Positions 11,796 through 23,902 of a stretch of 64,000 bases of DNA are shown piece after piece. Positions within the stretch are counted from its first letter, which is position 1. Each line of letters starts with the position of its first letter. Both the position numbers and the translations under genes were made by a program. The notes under the pieces are model-generated. The model was given only the letters and a program-made list of their open reading frames with translations, was not told the origin of the DNA and made no database searches. This DNA comes from Paramacrobiotus metropolitanus (lineage: Eukaryota; Tardigrada; Eutardigrada; Parachela; Macrobiotidae), in assembly GCF_019649055.1 (NCBI RefSeq), contig NW_026570322.1, forward strand, positions 186,001-250,000, written 5' to 3'.

Positions 11796-13974
11796 CGTTC
11801 ACAAAATTAATGTAACAGTATGCTAATACTGTAGTGACTGGTGTGAAATTAGAAATAGTTGCGTGTTTTCCTTGCGCGCATGCTGCTGCTTTGTGTTACG
11901 CAGCGCAGGGTGGCTACGGAATGCGGCGGATGATGACCTTTACTACCCGGTAGCCTAAGAGCTGAAGCGGCAACACCAGAGTAACTTGATCCCCTTTTGA
12001 CAGACTTGAATGCTAAACAGAATGGGCGTGCTGCTGTGCAAATGCTAAACTGACTAAAAGTAGTTATTGTGAGAGAAGTTATTCCATGGCTGGCTGGTGA
12101 TATACATCGGCGTGCACGGGCAAACACGAGTGTTGGCTGCATGCGCGGGAGCTTGCTTGGGTGTTGGGTGTGTGCACGAATGACCTTTTTGGATCCGCAC
12201 GTGTGTTGGCTGTGCACGGCTTTTTCAGTTTTAATTTTTTATGATTGTCGAATCTTGATCGTAATATTTACAGTTTTCCAGATTTTATTCAACCGCAACA
12301 GGTTTTTTGACCGGTTTTTTGACAACAGGTTTTTTGACCGACCGACATACTTATTCATATGCCATAATTTTAGGAATATTTACGGATTGTGGGGACTTTA
12401 TTGGTCAAATCAATGCCTCAATACACCAATTCGAAGAAAAAAACACGCTAAACTATAACAGAAAAATTTCGTTCAGCTTATCCAGTCCTTCCATCGTGCC
12501 CAGCACTGACGCCGCATTTCCCCGTTGAATTTCTATGGACAAACGGATACTTTGTGTTACGGCTCAGTTTTTTCTTCGCGGCCTGATACAAGTGGGAATA
12601 GTGCCAGTTGCATGCTTTCATAAGCGGCCACTAAGTGTGGTCGCATCGAACCTGTTCAAAAGTGGATGCAAAGAAATTTAAATTAAACTGTAATCTAAAA
12701 ACTTAAATTAAAAAGTTAAATAATTTAGCCATGCACGCAGCCAATGGCCGTGCAGGAATCCCGTTCCCGCAGCCAACATCTGTTTCCACAAAACTCCGTG
12801 CATGCAGCCAGTACCCGTGCGTACCCAAAAATATCATCCGTGCACGCAGCCATTATGTATAATAAATCTATCTCACAACATCATCACACGACACATACAG
12901 CACTAATTTCTTATCCAGGCAATTTTATCCAGGCATATACCTATGTTGCGAGAGGTGAAGCATTTGAGACAAAGGTTAAGACACGCTGTTAGTAGCACAA
13001 ATGATTTATTTCTTTCTTCACGCTCTGTTATTTGCTTGTTATCGTTCGAGCCACAACCTTTGGCTTGCCACAACAAAGCTATGTGTATCCATCCGCATCC
13101 ATCCATTTGAGCACGACCGTATGCTGATAAATACCTTCGAACAGACTTGAAGTCGCTGATGGGTTTGCATGCTTTTGTGTAAAGTATGGGATTCATGATG
13201 CTAACCGCACAAGACTTACAAGATGCTATTGCGCTGCATGCGCAACAACCGTATCAACTGTGACTCTTCACTTTTTTGTGTAGAATGCCCAGATAGAACA
13301 GCTCCGAAAGGTCACACACTATCCGCTGTGCGTACGACACTACCGCATTCGTCGACGATATCTTATCAACGGTTTACTGATGCCGAATCTCACGCTTCCA
13401 CACTGGCGACGACCTTCGCTGCCACTGATGCCCCAGATGCTAAGTCTAGAGCAGCAATCCTTGCCAAACCCAAGTAAGTAAATCAGATTCGAACAATTAC
13501 CTATTTTTTTTCAGCATGACAGCTGTGGGTATCGCGACTTCTAGCTTACGCAATGTGCTACCCTATTCAACTGCAATGTAAAGCCCTGTATTAGAGGCGG
13601 GCAGGAAGCCTTCGTCGTCGTTTCTGATCGAAATCCACAAAATTTGCGTCATAACCATTCCTTGTCCTGCTACCTAGATATTGTGTGTTGTAACTTAATA
13701 GTATTTTGGATTTTTCAACGAGAGATTACTTTAATTAGAGCAAACTGCGGTCCATTCTCCCCCGCTAGATAAGTTTCTGGCAGCACTGCCCCGCAGTGCA
13801 GTGCACGTTAAATTATGTATTTGATCGTTTCAATCGCAGGAAAAAACCCTCCCGCAAGCGTTTCTGAACAAAAGCTGTGATTTTAGCGTGCAATTACATC
13901 CAAAGCGTAGTAAACATACGAAGCAGTACTTGTACTAATGATGTATGATTACTTGGAAAGTTGGACACTGAGTA

Positions 13975-14226
13975 ATGCCTTCCTTTTTATTTGCAGGGTC
14001 AAATGGGCGCATCCCGGTGGACTGCTGTGGGGTCACCCGCTTCTGCGATGGCAGTTACGAATGTCCCAAAATGCAGGGTCGCATTAGTCGGCACATTGCG
14101 AAATATTGCGGTGTCGGCGCAAAGAAAATGTGTAGAAAACTCAAGCGAATCAAGCGTCTCAAGTTAACAACATTTAAAAATTGGACAACACTGCATCATG
14201 CTGATCCCAAAAGAAAGCAGCACTGA
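13975..14226 (+). CDS. Candidate small cysteine-rich basic protein (weak)
   Basis: A frame of 83 residues starting MPSFLFAG and containing six cysteines in its middle (DCCGVTRFCDGSYECP, KYCGVG, KMCRK), followed by a very basic stretch (RKLKRIKRLK). The reading could also begin at the acceptor TTTGCAG at 13991-13997 as the last exon of an upstream-starting gene. No family is recognised. The cysteine spacing is the only support; chance is quite possible. Confidence 0.25.
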   Translation: MPSFLFAGSNGRIPVDCCGVTRFCDGSYECPKMQGRISRHIAKYCGVGAKKMCRKLKRIKRLKLTTFKNWTTLHHADPKRKQH

Positions 14227-14899
14227 ATTAGCCTTTTGCTGCTTTACTTGTGTAGAAGAGGGAAACCAAATCAGTGACGTTGCCTCCCTATACTGCGGAC
14301 GTCAGCCGCTGGACTATAACGTTGCGGCAGTAAATATGGCCAAACCGGGGGCGATACATGAGCGCCATGTTGAGCCCGAGCGTCCCGCTTCAGCTGGCTG
14401 GTATGAGCAGTACAGGGAAGCTATGTTCTTGCTATGGTTTATTTCTTCGGCACATTGCCTCTGTTGACGGCGCAGCATGTCTGCTGTTTATTGTATAACT
14501 TGTCTGAATCAGTACTATAATTTTCGATAAATCAGCGGATGAAAGGCTAACTCGAATACACGGTTTGCTCTTACGTTCGTGATGCATTGATTAGGGCGGC
14601 CATAAATTAAAGAGTATTACTTAGTTACTAAGCGCTTGCTCCGGCGTGCGTCAAACGGTCGACGTAAATTATATAAACACTGCCCATAATACTCGTATTA
14701 AGTATGCGTTTCGGTGCGTCGTTCTATCTCCTGCTGGTGAGAGCATCAACTATCGTTGCTTCATTAGAAGGACAGCGGGATAATGCCCCCGACGAAATTT
14801 CTTAACCAGATATTCAGTGAAAATTCTGGCAATTCTGCCAAATAGAATCGCGATACTGCCTACAAATACTGTAATTTTCTGGAAATACACGTGAAGGCA

Positions 14900-17800
14900 T
14901 TATGTCGTGCCGGTTAGACCCAGCAGCCAATATGTCAGCATGCGTGATGTGCCCTTAACATGCACGATGCCTCTGAGCGCCACACGGAATTCCGGGAAAT
15001 CTTGTAGGATCAACTGGGAACTGGCACTGAGTTGTATGCGTCCCGGTAAACCTTGACTGCACATCCTAGAGGCGATATTAACCGTATTGCCAAATCTAAA
15101 AACAGTCGTACAAAAAAAAGTCGTTTTTCCGTGAATAGTTTTCAGCAATGCTTGTCACAGTCTTACAGGCAGTAGCGAAATCTTCGTAATCCCACAAGAC
15201 CGGCAGCACAAGGTCCTTAAAAACGCGTATGCTTTAGCTCCGTAAGTGCGTTGCAATTGTTCAATGGCTATTAATATTGTAGTTTTACCTGAGTTAATGC
15301 CAATTTTGCAACCAAGATGCTCAGGAAGAATTAACTGAAATCCGGAGTTCAATAACTTTAGGGCAAACATAGCCACAAAACAGACATGGTGATTTCCGTT
15401 TCTTTCAGGTAGTCCACTGCCGATCTATTCGCGAATTTTATAGCTCTTTATCATGGATTAAAGATTTCACGCGAAAATATATTTGTTTTTACCAGATAAG
15501 TGTCGGCTACAGCTTCGATTTTATACACGTCGCACTGCATGAGCAGTCGGTCGACAAACGACTCGGTTTCGCTAAGCAGCGCCAGGACCTTTTCTGGAGA
15601 AGCGCTGTTGACGAAGTCGGAAAAGCCAGATAACTCCATGAACATAATCGTTACACATTGGAACAATTCCGGCTGTACATTGTGGCCGGTTCGTAACTGT
15701 TTCACGATGGTTCTAGAAAATTTTATTATATACTGCACAAAAATGAAGTCATCAAGGGGCGGTGATTTTACCGGGGCAGAAACTGTGCAACGATGGCATC
15801 ACACTTAGCAATCTCATCGCAAAGGTTCTTGGTCTTGATTATCACTTCGTTTTCCAAAGCTTCGGCATAATTAGCTAAGCGCTTGAGAATAGCGTCGATT
15901 ACTTTGTGCTCCCTTGTATTGCCAGTTAACAAGGGCAAGATTTCCAACACCAGTGACCGCAGTTTCTGGATTTTGGGACGCTTAACCGGATCGCTGCTCC
16001 AGCATAGTTGTAATAAAGGCGCAAAACGAGTCAAATACTCGTTGCCTGTATAATCTAGGATCTTCCAGACCGCTTCTGCGCCATCAGCCACAAGTTGACA
16101 AAGCTCATCTGTACATCGACAAAGAAACCGAAATCAAATCGAGCAAAGCGGGCTCTGCCTCGATAAAATAGAGAATTTGCACCAATCCAATATGCTCCTT
16201 ACTTTTACTCATGGATTGTAGTTTGTAGAATAGAGATCCATTCGTCAGTATTTCGTATATAATGTATCCGGAGGAATAAATGTCCACGGCTTGCATAGCG
16301 TCATCGCTTCCGTAGTTTGCTCGTTCCGGGGTCAACCAGAAAATCATTTCGCTGCTGATGATTTTATCACATTCTCTGCTGGGACATTTGCCGCAACTGC
16401 ATATCTCGGCTATTAATTGATCGAATCCACAATTAGCGACCTTTAGGGTGAAATGTACGTCGATCCAGCACGCTGACGGACTTATACGACCATGATAGCG
16501 CAACGGTGAACGATGTATATAAGAAATCGCCTATAAAATAAAATATGGTCCTATTCTCTGCTACCGGTTGTGCATTATTTCTCACAGATTACTTCAAGAT
16601 AATCAATAATCAAAGAGCTGCTAAATGCAAAATCTTGCGTGATACTGCTGCTCAAGGCTCGGATCAGCGTTCCCCGAGCAGGATGCTCCGTCACAGCGGA
16701 TATCACCGAGACGGCCTCGCCGTATTTAACGGATATAGCGATTCCGTAAAACCGACACAGATTATGATGGTCCAGACCGTGAAACTAAAATAATGCTTTG
16801 TCAGTATCAAGAAGGGCACAATAAACAAAATAAAGCGGATAAATTTCTATTAAGCGAGCAACAACTGAAACACAAATATTTGTACCTTTTTCATTAACTG
16901 CAGCAAATCGATGTTGGTTGACAGTTCTCCAAATGTCACGGTATGATCTCGCTGGCAGAGTTTAACGTGCCGCACTGATTTCCCCTGATACACTCCAAGC
17001 GTCTAAAACCAGTTTCTTTGGTTGAAAATTTAAAATTTATACGTTGCATAAAAGTGTCAATATTTTAAACCGAGATTGACAGCGGTACAATTAGCTATCC
17101 ATTAGACTCCGCTTGATTCATCTAGCTAGTTGGGAGGAGTGCCGTTAAGGAGAATACTTCTAAAAACAATAAAAGCACCTCCGATAGAGCTGGCATGTCA
17201 TAATCTTCTTCGAAGCGTCCAAAGGCACACAACGTGGAGACATGAAAACTCCGGTGTGGCACAGCGGACGCGATCTGCCACCAAGGATCGTACAAGAGGA
17301 CCGTGTCCGCTTTTCGCTTGACCTGCCTTTTGACAACAACATAATTTAAAGTGCAGTAAAGCGCGTAGACGTCTAACGTCAGGTCTGATGGATATGTCAC
17401 GCAGTGCATCGACAATGTAGGATTTTACAACATCTACCAGTCCGAAACGGAACATATGTATAAACAGCTGATCTCACCTCGCGTAATACAGTAGAAGAAC
17501 TCCTACGCATAGCATCACACACACGCATCCGAGGACGCTACCGTATATCCAACGGCTATCACCTACAAATACATAAATACGAAACACGTACGTATATAGG
17601 GCTCACCGACATTTCGCCGACTAAAACTTCGTCGACTGACACAACGTCGACCGCACTACGTCGACCGTCACGAGGGCAACGGCTGAAAACCCTAAGAAAT
17701 CTAAGAAAACCTAAGAAAACTATTGAATTCTAAAAATCTGAAAACCTAAGGAATCTAAAAAAACGAAAAAAGCTGAGATAATTTAACTAAACGTTAGTGC

Positions 17801-20691
17801 GACGCCGTGACGGGTCGACATCGTGTCTGTTCGACGAAGTTGCGGTCGACAAATTTTTATCGACGAAATGTTGGGTCACCATACGGTACAAAATTTGAGG
17901 AACGTTAGGTTGAAAATGCTTTCGGCTTCACAAGAAACTGCCTGGCTTTTTACCTGGAGCCGAGCATTTGGAATTTTTGTAGCCACAATATGGTACACTG
18001 GGAGGCGGAAAGGCGGCGCCGCTCCATGCTGTTAAGTTCACAACTTGGATAAGCGTTTCGTTGGTTGCAATCTTGAGCAATAGTGCCTATATTATAAGGA
18101 AAACAAATCAAAGCAATGTACAACGGATCGAGCCCAATGAAAAATAGAAAATGCAGCATCATCACCTTGCGATGCCCTGATGGAGTGTAATACGAAACAG
18201 CCAGGTCGCGGCGACTCTGTCCATTTTTGTCTATATAAATACTCCCGGCGGCAGAACCGTCCGTAAAGGTGCGGTTTACAAGGTATTTCACGACGCTACT
18301 ACCAGTTAGCTGTGGTTTCTGCCTGCCCTGATAGAGAGTCATTTAATGCCTGCAAAACCCGATTATGCAGTCTTTTAGTGCAACGAGTTGCTTTCTCCAT
18401 GCAAAGAATAAAATTAATTAGGGTGTGGCTTTTCCCACCACCGGCACCACCTTTTGGCTATTCTCACGACCTTTCACCACCTTTTGGCTATTCGCACTAT
18501 CTTTTAACAATAAATTGCACCATCACCACCTTTTGACTATTGCCACCGCCTCGCACACCTCTATTGGCTGTTCGCACCCCTTTATTACATTGAGTTGTGT
18601 GCACTACAATGTATTTGTTTAACAGATCGCTGTTTCTTTGCACCGGTACCAGACCTTTCTCGTGATCAAAAGAGATATCCGACCGGCAGAAGTTGCCGGC
18701 TTTATCTTTGCCAGCTTCTAAAGTTCAAGGACGCAAATTTTTTACGGATATCCTCTAATTTCTAAAAATATGGTTTTCCGTAGCAGCTTCGAGTATTTTT
18801 GGTACATAGTATAAAGGAAGCACTGTAGCCACAGAAACCACTGCAGCTGAACTACTGCCGGTAGGGCTGAACTACAGTCGGTATGGAACAGCCAAAAAGG
18901 GTGAAAGGAGGTAAGAGTGTCCAGAGGAGGCGCCAGGATGGTAGGAGCAGCCATTTCCAGTTAATTATTATAAAGGATTGCGTAACTTACTTGAGCCAAA
19001 GCGAAAACAGCTAGGTAGTTTCCGGTAAGCGTTGGGAAGTGCTAAGTCCGAAAAGGTTGCATTATGGCCTTCTGCTCAAACCTTAAGATCATATATTAGC
19101 AGCGTACCTGCGCAGCGAGGGTGTACGTAAAATTATACTTTAACTGTGACCTTCGAATAAATTCCGCTCCGAGGTTCGGGTCGGGGCTCTCGTCAACATC
19201 CCGCGGATGCAAGACCAGCAACGACTGGAAGGCTTGTAAGGCAACCTGTAGCGATTAGTTTAGCAGAGAGTGCATTTATCGGAGTCATACCAAAATAGCT
19301 CAATTAATGGGAAATCTAGTTGTAATAACAATACCGGATCGCGGCTGTCGTTGTACTGCCAGTGTAAGTATCCGTGCGTGTTGTTTTTCATTGCTTCAAC
19401 GGCAATGTACACCTGTACTGGTCATGTCGGTAATTAAATTTGTTCCCGATTTATAGACAGATCTTTCTCGGGAGCTTACGTAATTTCCATCGGTCATGTG
19501 CATTTGAGATGCAGTAATCTAAGACGATCATGAACAATTATATCATATGTATGTAGGTCATATTTTGCACGCAAGGAACAGAGTGCCCAAAAGTACCATG
19601 AAATCGCGTAAGAATCTGGCATGTCCGAAGAACAGGACAACTGCAAAACCAGCCAAACCATACAGATTTTCTAACAATCATGCAGTTGCGTGGCAAATGG
19701 TACATATACGTGAAAAAATCTACTTACGTAAATTTATTTTATAAATGTTATCTGACCTCTACTAATTTGTTGTATATCTTCGAGAATGGATGTAAATCGT
19801 CCAGGCGAATTAGTTGACGTTTTATACACCGTCGTTGAAAAATTACGGTTTTCTTTCAGTTCCGCCAGCAGTGACTCAGCAAATGTGAAGAAGAACGGAG
19901 GCGATACCGTATCTATCACCAAAGTGACTGACGTCCATGCATATTTGTTGAGCAGCTCCACATACAGCTCCGACAACTGGAGCAATGAAATGTAATTTGT
20001 TGATATCCACGTTGGATAGAGGTCACGATGGCGAATTTGTGCACTGGCCGAGACACTAACAAATGAATATGTCAAATACATTGACATACATATACGGAAG
20101 TACTACATTAAATACGTACGTTAAATCTACTAGCAGATGTAATTATAAAAACTAAGCTTTCTTATGCTAGTGCTCCTGATTTTATCTTTTTTATTCTACG
20201 TAGCACAGCGCTCATTAAAGTTATAAATAATTTACCTAGAAATCCATAAGGTATCCCATTGTGCCTGGAGATATGGAATCTCCGTCGCCTCAACGCAGGC
20301 TACAAGTAATGTGGTTAACGGGATGGCGCAGAGCTGATTATCGGATGCCTGTATAATTATTACCTGGAATTATGTAAACGGTAAAATCATCCATCTTCCG
20401 CATACGGTACTGCCATTCCCCCAGCAGTCGCACAGCGTTGTCATTTAAATCAGCACACGTCGGATGCGCTGGATCGTACAAAAAATGCAAATTAAACGTC
20501 ATTGTTGTATTGTACAGTTTCCCAACATATTCCGTGGCCATCGATAAGGGCGCATCGGAATAAACTAAGGACGGAAATCCAAGCGGACCGATGTAGCTGA
20601 TAACTACGATACTGACATTCAGCCCAGATACTGTGCGTGGAGTCCCAAAAATCGTCAACACAACCGGAACGAGATAGCACAAACTGACCAT
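14900..20691 (-). CDS. Receptor guanylyl cyclase (natriuretic-peptide-receptor type)
   Basis: Makes cGMP from GTP; single-pass plasma-membrane receptor. Exons read from splice sites and phase: 20364-20691, 20236-20299, 19757-20055, 19597-19640, 19480-19518, 19335-19412, 19108-19245, 18991-19041, 18166-18327, 17954-18086, 17478-17562, 17179-17326, 16886-17002, 16593-16784, 16203-16530, 15772-16108, 15493-15712, 15289-15424, 15167-15215, 14900-15095. Order: signal peptide; ANF-receptor ligand domain (DLYPTWI, MTDGNY, GSIYIDKNG); membrane helix (17478-17562); kinase-homology domain (RYHGRISPSACWIDV, WLTPERA, CWSSDPVKRP); coiled linker ending FLPR; cyclase domain (YKIEAVAD, GLPERNG, RYCLFGN, NIASRM). 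The first metal aspartate (FSDIVGF in the family) is glutamate here (FMELSGF), and FGDTVN reads FGNTVN. One acceptor is ambiguous: the exon at 18327 could begin at 18349 (ALNDSLSG, family-like), but then a single extra base breaks the frame. Confidence 0.9.
17606..17876. mobile_element. GTCGAC-rich MITE in a guanylyl cyclase intron
   Basis: Imperfect inverted ends: the left one starts CCGACATTTCGCCGACTAAA and the right one reads, inverted, CCCAACATTTCGTCGATAAA. Both arms hold several CGTCGAC motifs, and the middle is a run of CTAAGAAAAC variants. It has no coding capacity. It lies in the intron between the last ligand-domain exon and the membrane-helix exon. Superfamily and target duplication are not clear. 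Confidence 0.6.
18425..18585. repeat. Degenerate short tandem repeats
   Basis: About five imperfect units of CACCACCTTTTGGCTATTCGCA with variable spacing. They lie in the cyclase intron upstream of the exon at 18166-18327. No further structure seen. Confidence 0.5.
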
Positions 20692-22603
20692 GTTGTTAAA
20701 ATTATTAACTGTTTGGTTAGTTCTATCGACACTGGAAGCAAAACTTTAAAGAGTACTACAAAATTGAAACGCTTAGCTGATATACAAAGATACTATATAG
20801 CTGCTTACTACAAAGTACACAGCTTCAAAGACGAATCCAGCCAGCAGCTCAAGCGTGCAGATTAATAATTTACCGGGTGTATATGAGTCTATTTGCCTAA
20901 ATCATCACGGATCAGAAAGCAGTCCGCAATTTATCCCGTTTATGCTTGTGATTTACAGTGCGCACGTGTGTAACAATAATTTGCCCGAGATTGTGTCTGT
21001 ATGTGCAGCTGCTGTACGTACTGTGCGCCAGTTACATAATTCTTGCATTTTGGAAAGGTATCCTGCTCTCAAAATGCCCATTAAAAATGTGTCAGCTGCG
21101 GATATTACAGATAGGTCAGTATATACGTCATACGGCTCAGTTATTACTATTATTATTATTACTTTGTGCCGGTTTTAATGATTTTCCCTCTGATGCTGTC
21201 GGTGGTTTCTTCGTGTGCATTTGCACTGTTCAAATACTCCAGGTAATCCCGAGGGCCGAAAGGGAAGAAGGAGGAGATGTTTCGCCTATCGCTATGTAAA
21301 AATTATTATAGCAACTACTAATTAGTAAGCACTAAGCGGGACATCCGCTTGACATGTATTTTCCGTCTAAAGAAGTGATTTATAGGTTACAGCTTTCATG
21401 TGAAATTTTTTTTTTTTGAGAAAGCAAACCGTATATATGCAGTTACCCATACTCTAGAGCAACAGTTTTAAAAACCGAAAATTTATAATATTTCAAAGAC
21501 ATGAGGGCATAAAATGCTAGTTCTTATATATGGACACAACAGATGCTGTTAGAGTGTGCACTGTATGAATCTTGCAGTAATATTGTTGCATTGCCGGTTG
21601 TTTCCAACAAAGTTTGATGTTTAGGATGTCAAAAGACGACGAAAAACCGCAGTCGTCTTATGCAGATGCAGGGAGATTGCGCATTAAATATCGACATTGG
21701 ACCAAAATACCAATTGTTTTTTTTGTGTATCTGTAAGATTCGATTGCTTGCTTAGGCAGCTTAATGTCTATAGCGGTATGAAACATTCCGCAAGAGAAAC
21801 TCTGTAGTATGCTACCATTTAGGTAAACGAAAATGCTGTTGCAAGTAAAAGTTGCTCAGAAAATACTGTTGCTCATAAAGAGAAACAAAAAGGAAGCCGC
21901 GGAATTATAAGTAGTTAGTTTCCAAAAATCATCCAGCATGAATCAACTGCGAAATTGCAATGCAAAAGGGGAGTCATGTTTACAATTTTACCCCGGCTAG
22001 AATTATCTAAACGTCCTGACCGGCTTCCTGTCATTCCTTTTATGAGATGGTATCGCTTGCGTGATCATCTATGGTCTACAGAATCAACGGTTATCAACCC
22101 TAACCGCTAGAGTGCACCTGTCCGCTAATCAAGAACGCAAAAATGGTTCACTATATTGTGCTGAGGAAGTGTACCGTGTCTAAGGAAAACTGCTGGTGGC
22201 CGATTAATTCTTAACACATTTCAATAGGCTTTGACATTCTTGTGGCATCACACTTAGCTGGAACTTCAGTTACTAAATTTACCACCGTTTAACGGCGTGT
22301 GCGTCCACTAAAAGTACGGTACTGTAGTATGAAACTACGAAATATCTGTTTTCTGCCTTTTGTTCCGTATTTTATGTATAATTGTGGCGAAGCCGCCGAG
22401 GCAGTTATTGCAGGGATGAATGGTAACCTGGAAGCGGACATTTATGCATACCGGCTCCGAAGTGAAGGGATCGCTTCTTGATCTTCAGTTCCCGTTGGTG
22501 GCACTGCGAGCCACTTTATTCTTGAGATCACTGTCGCAGTCTTGGATAGAAGCTGGCAGTTTTCCACCATGCATTTTACAGATACAAGCGGAGGGAAGAA
22601 GAT

Positions 22604-22695
22604 GTTGTTGTTTAGGTGTGAGAGGAATGAATGAACATTCCTCTCTTCCTTAAGAGAGGAATGTTCATTCATTTCTCTCGTCCACCTAGAGCAAC
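22604..22695. repeat. Long near-perfect hairpin
   Basis: The arm 22621-22647 and its inverse 22652-22680 pair almost completely (GAATGAATGAACATTCC against GGAATGTTCATTC) around a 4-base loop. Weaker pairing continues to about 22604 and 22695. It is precursor-like in size, but nothing shows it is transcribed. Confidence 0.7.
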
Positions 22696-23249
22696 GGCAA
22701 TGGGTTAGCAAGAAGCCGATCATAAGTTTGCAATCGAGATTGGGCTCATCGGCATTCAATGGCTTGTTACTTATATAAGAACCTACTGGTATTATGTATG
22801 AACCTACTGGTAAAGATCAATGTGTTGCGCCGAAGATTGGGTGATGAACGAATGGCTCATATGTTGATTGTTTAATTTGATCAGTATAGTTATGCATTGT
22901 GAAAGTCCGTACGCGTCCTGCCTAGTTTCACCTTGTTGTGGTCCAGTTATATGGCCACTGATTTTCTGTCCAGGGCACATGAACATGTTTCTCCCGGTAT
23001 CTGTGCCGTACATTATCATAGACGTCCTAGTATTTTCGTCGTACGGTTGTCTTGCGACACTCGTACAACCATAGTACTTAGTAACATAGTCCAATTTCTG
23101 CGTTGAGAACCTTGCGCTTTTATCTGACTTTTTTCTGAATTTCATCCGATTCGATACGAACAGCTGCCAGTGCCAAAGCTTGGATACCAATATCCGGTCG
23201 TGGCGACCGTGTTTCAATCGCTTACAATCTGTACATGACCCCGCCAAAA

Positions 23250-23345
23250 ATCTCGTCGACCGTCACGCAGCCCAGCTAGCGCTATACTGAGCCGCCTTAG
23301 TTTTCTTAGGTTTCTCAGTTTTCTTAAGCCATTTTCTTCACTTAA
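23250..23345. mobile_element. Fragment of the GTCGAC-rich MITE
   Basis: CTCGTCGACCGTCACG followed by TTAGTTTTCTTAGG-type sequence resembles the left half and the AAGAAAACCTAAG core of 17606-17876, with the core inverted. It is a partial or rearranged copy. Confidence 0.4.
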
Positions 23346-23902
23346 TTTACTAATACAACTGTACAGTACAACTGTACAGTCAATAACAGTTTTCGCAAAT
23401 AGTAGACCTTTTAAATTTCGCATAGCCCAGACCTTTTATTACAGCAAAACAAATACCGTATCATCCAAATTCACACAGAACAGAAAAAGTGTCGACAAAA
23501 AGCGGTTAAAAAAAGAGCAGCACCAAAATTAAATTTTGTCCGTATCACATACAGATATTTAACATGAAAGGAACCATGAACAACGGTTGATAAATGGGTT
23601 TCGCTGGAACCCAAGCAGAAAAGGTACCCTTAAATGAGGGCATCGAAACACACAACGCATCCAAACAAGCTTCTTACGGTATATGTAGGACCAAGCTTGT
23701 GGTGGAAGACGCATCATGGAAAACAGCGCACTAAAGCAGATAGCAGGTATCGAACAAATACTCGTATTTTTGATTCTAAAGAGCTGCATACTATGAACGC
23801 GCATTTTGCCGGGTGCGCGCATTTTGTCCTGTTAATGGTCATTAATTGCACACCCACTCGGATCCATGCCTCCCGATAAGGGTCATATTTGACGCTGTGT
23901 TC

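Larger units (their letters stand above)
8624..14899. other. Gene-poor 6.3-kb stretch
   Basis: Apart from one weak small gene candidate at 13975-14226 and a transposon remnant at 11585-11795, I see no gene here. Open frames such as 9835-10104 and 13223-13477 lack recognisable domains. A short direct repeat of GGTTTTTTGACC lies at 12300-12340. A possible spliced link between 13223-13477 (ending in a good donor AA|GTAAGT) and 13997 onward does not keep a cysteine-rich frame, so I did not call it. Confidence 0.45.
20692..23902. other. Gene-free spacer
   Basis: I see no gene over 3.2 kb. It holds the 5' flank of the cyclase gene, one strong hairpin (22604-22695) and a fragment of the GTCGAC-rich MITE (23250-23345). 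A TACTCGTA octamer lies near 23759, and ACTGTAC-type direct repeats (ACAACTGTACAGT twice) near 23350. Confidence 0.5.

Noticed and set aside
13223-13477. Upstream exon for the small cysteine-rich candidate
   Set aside because: The donor is good but its phase does not join the cysteine-rich frame; the only joining frame loses the cysteines and soon stops.
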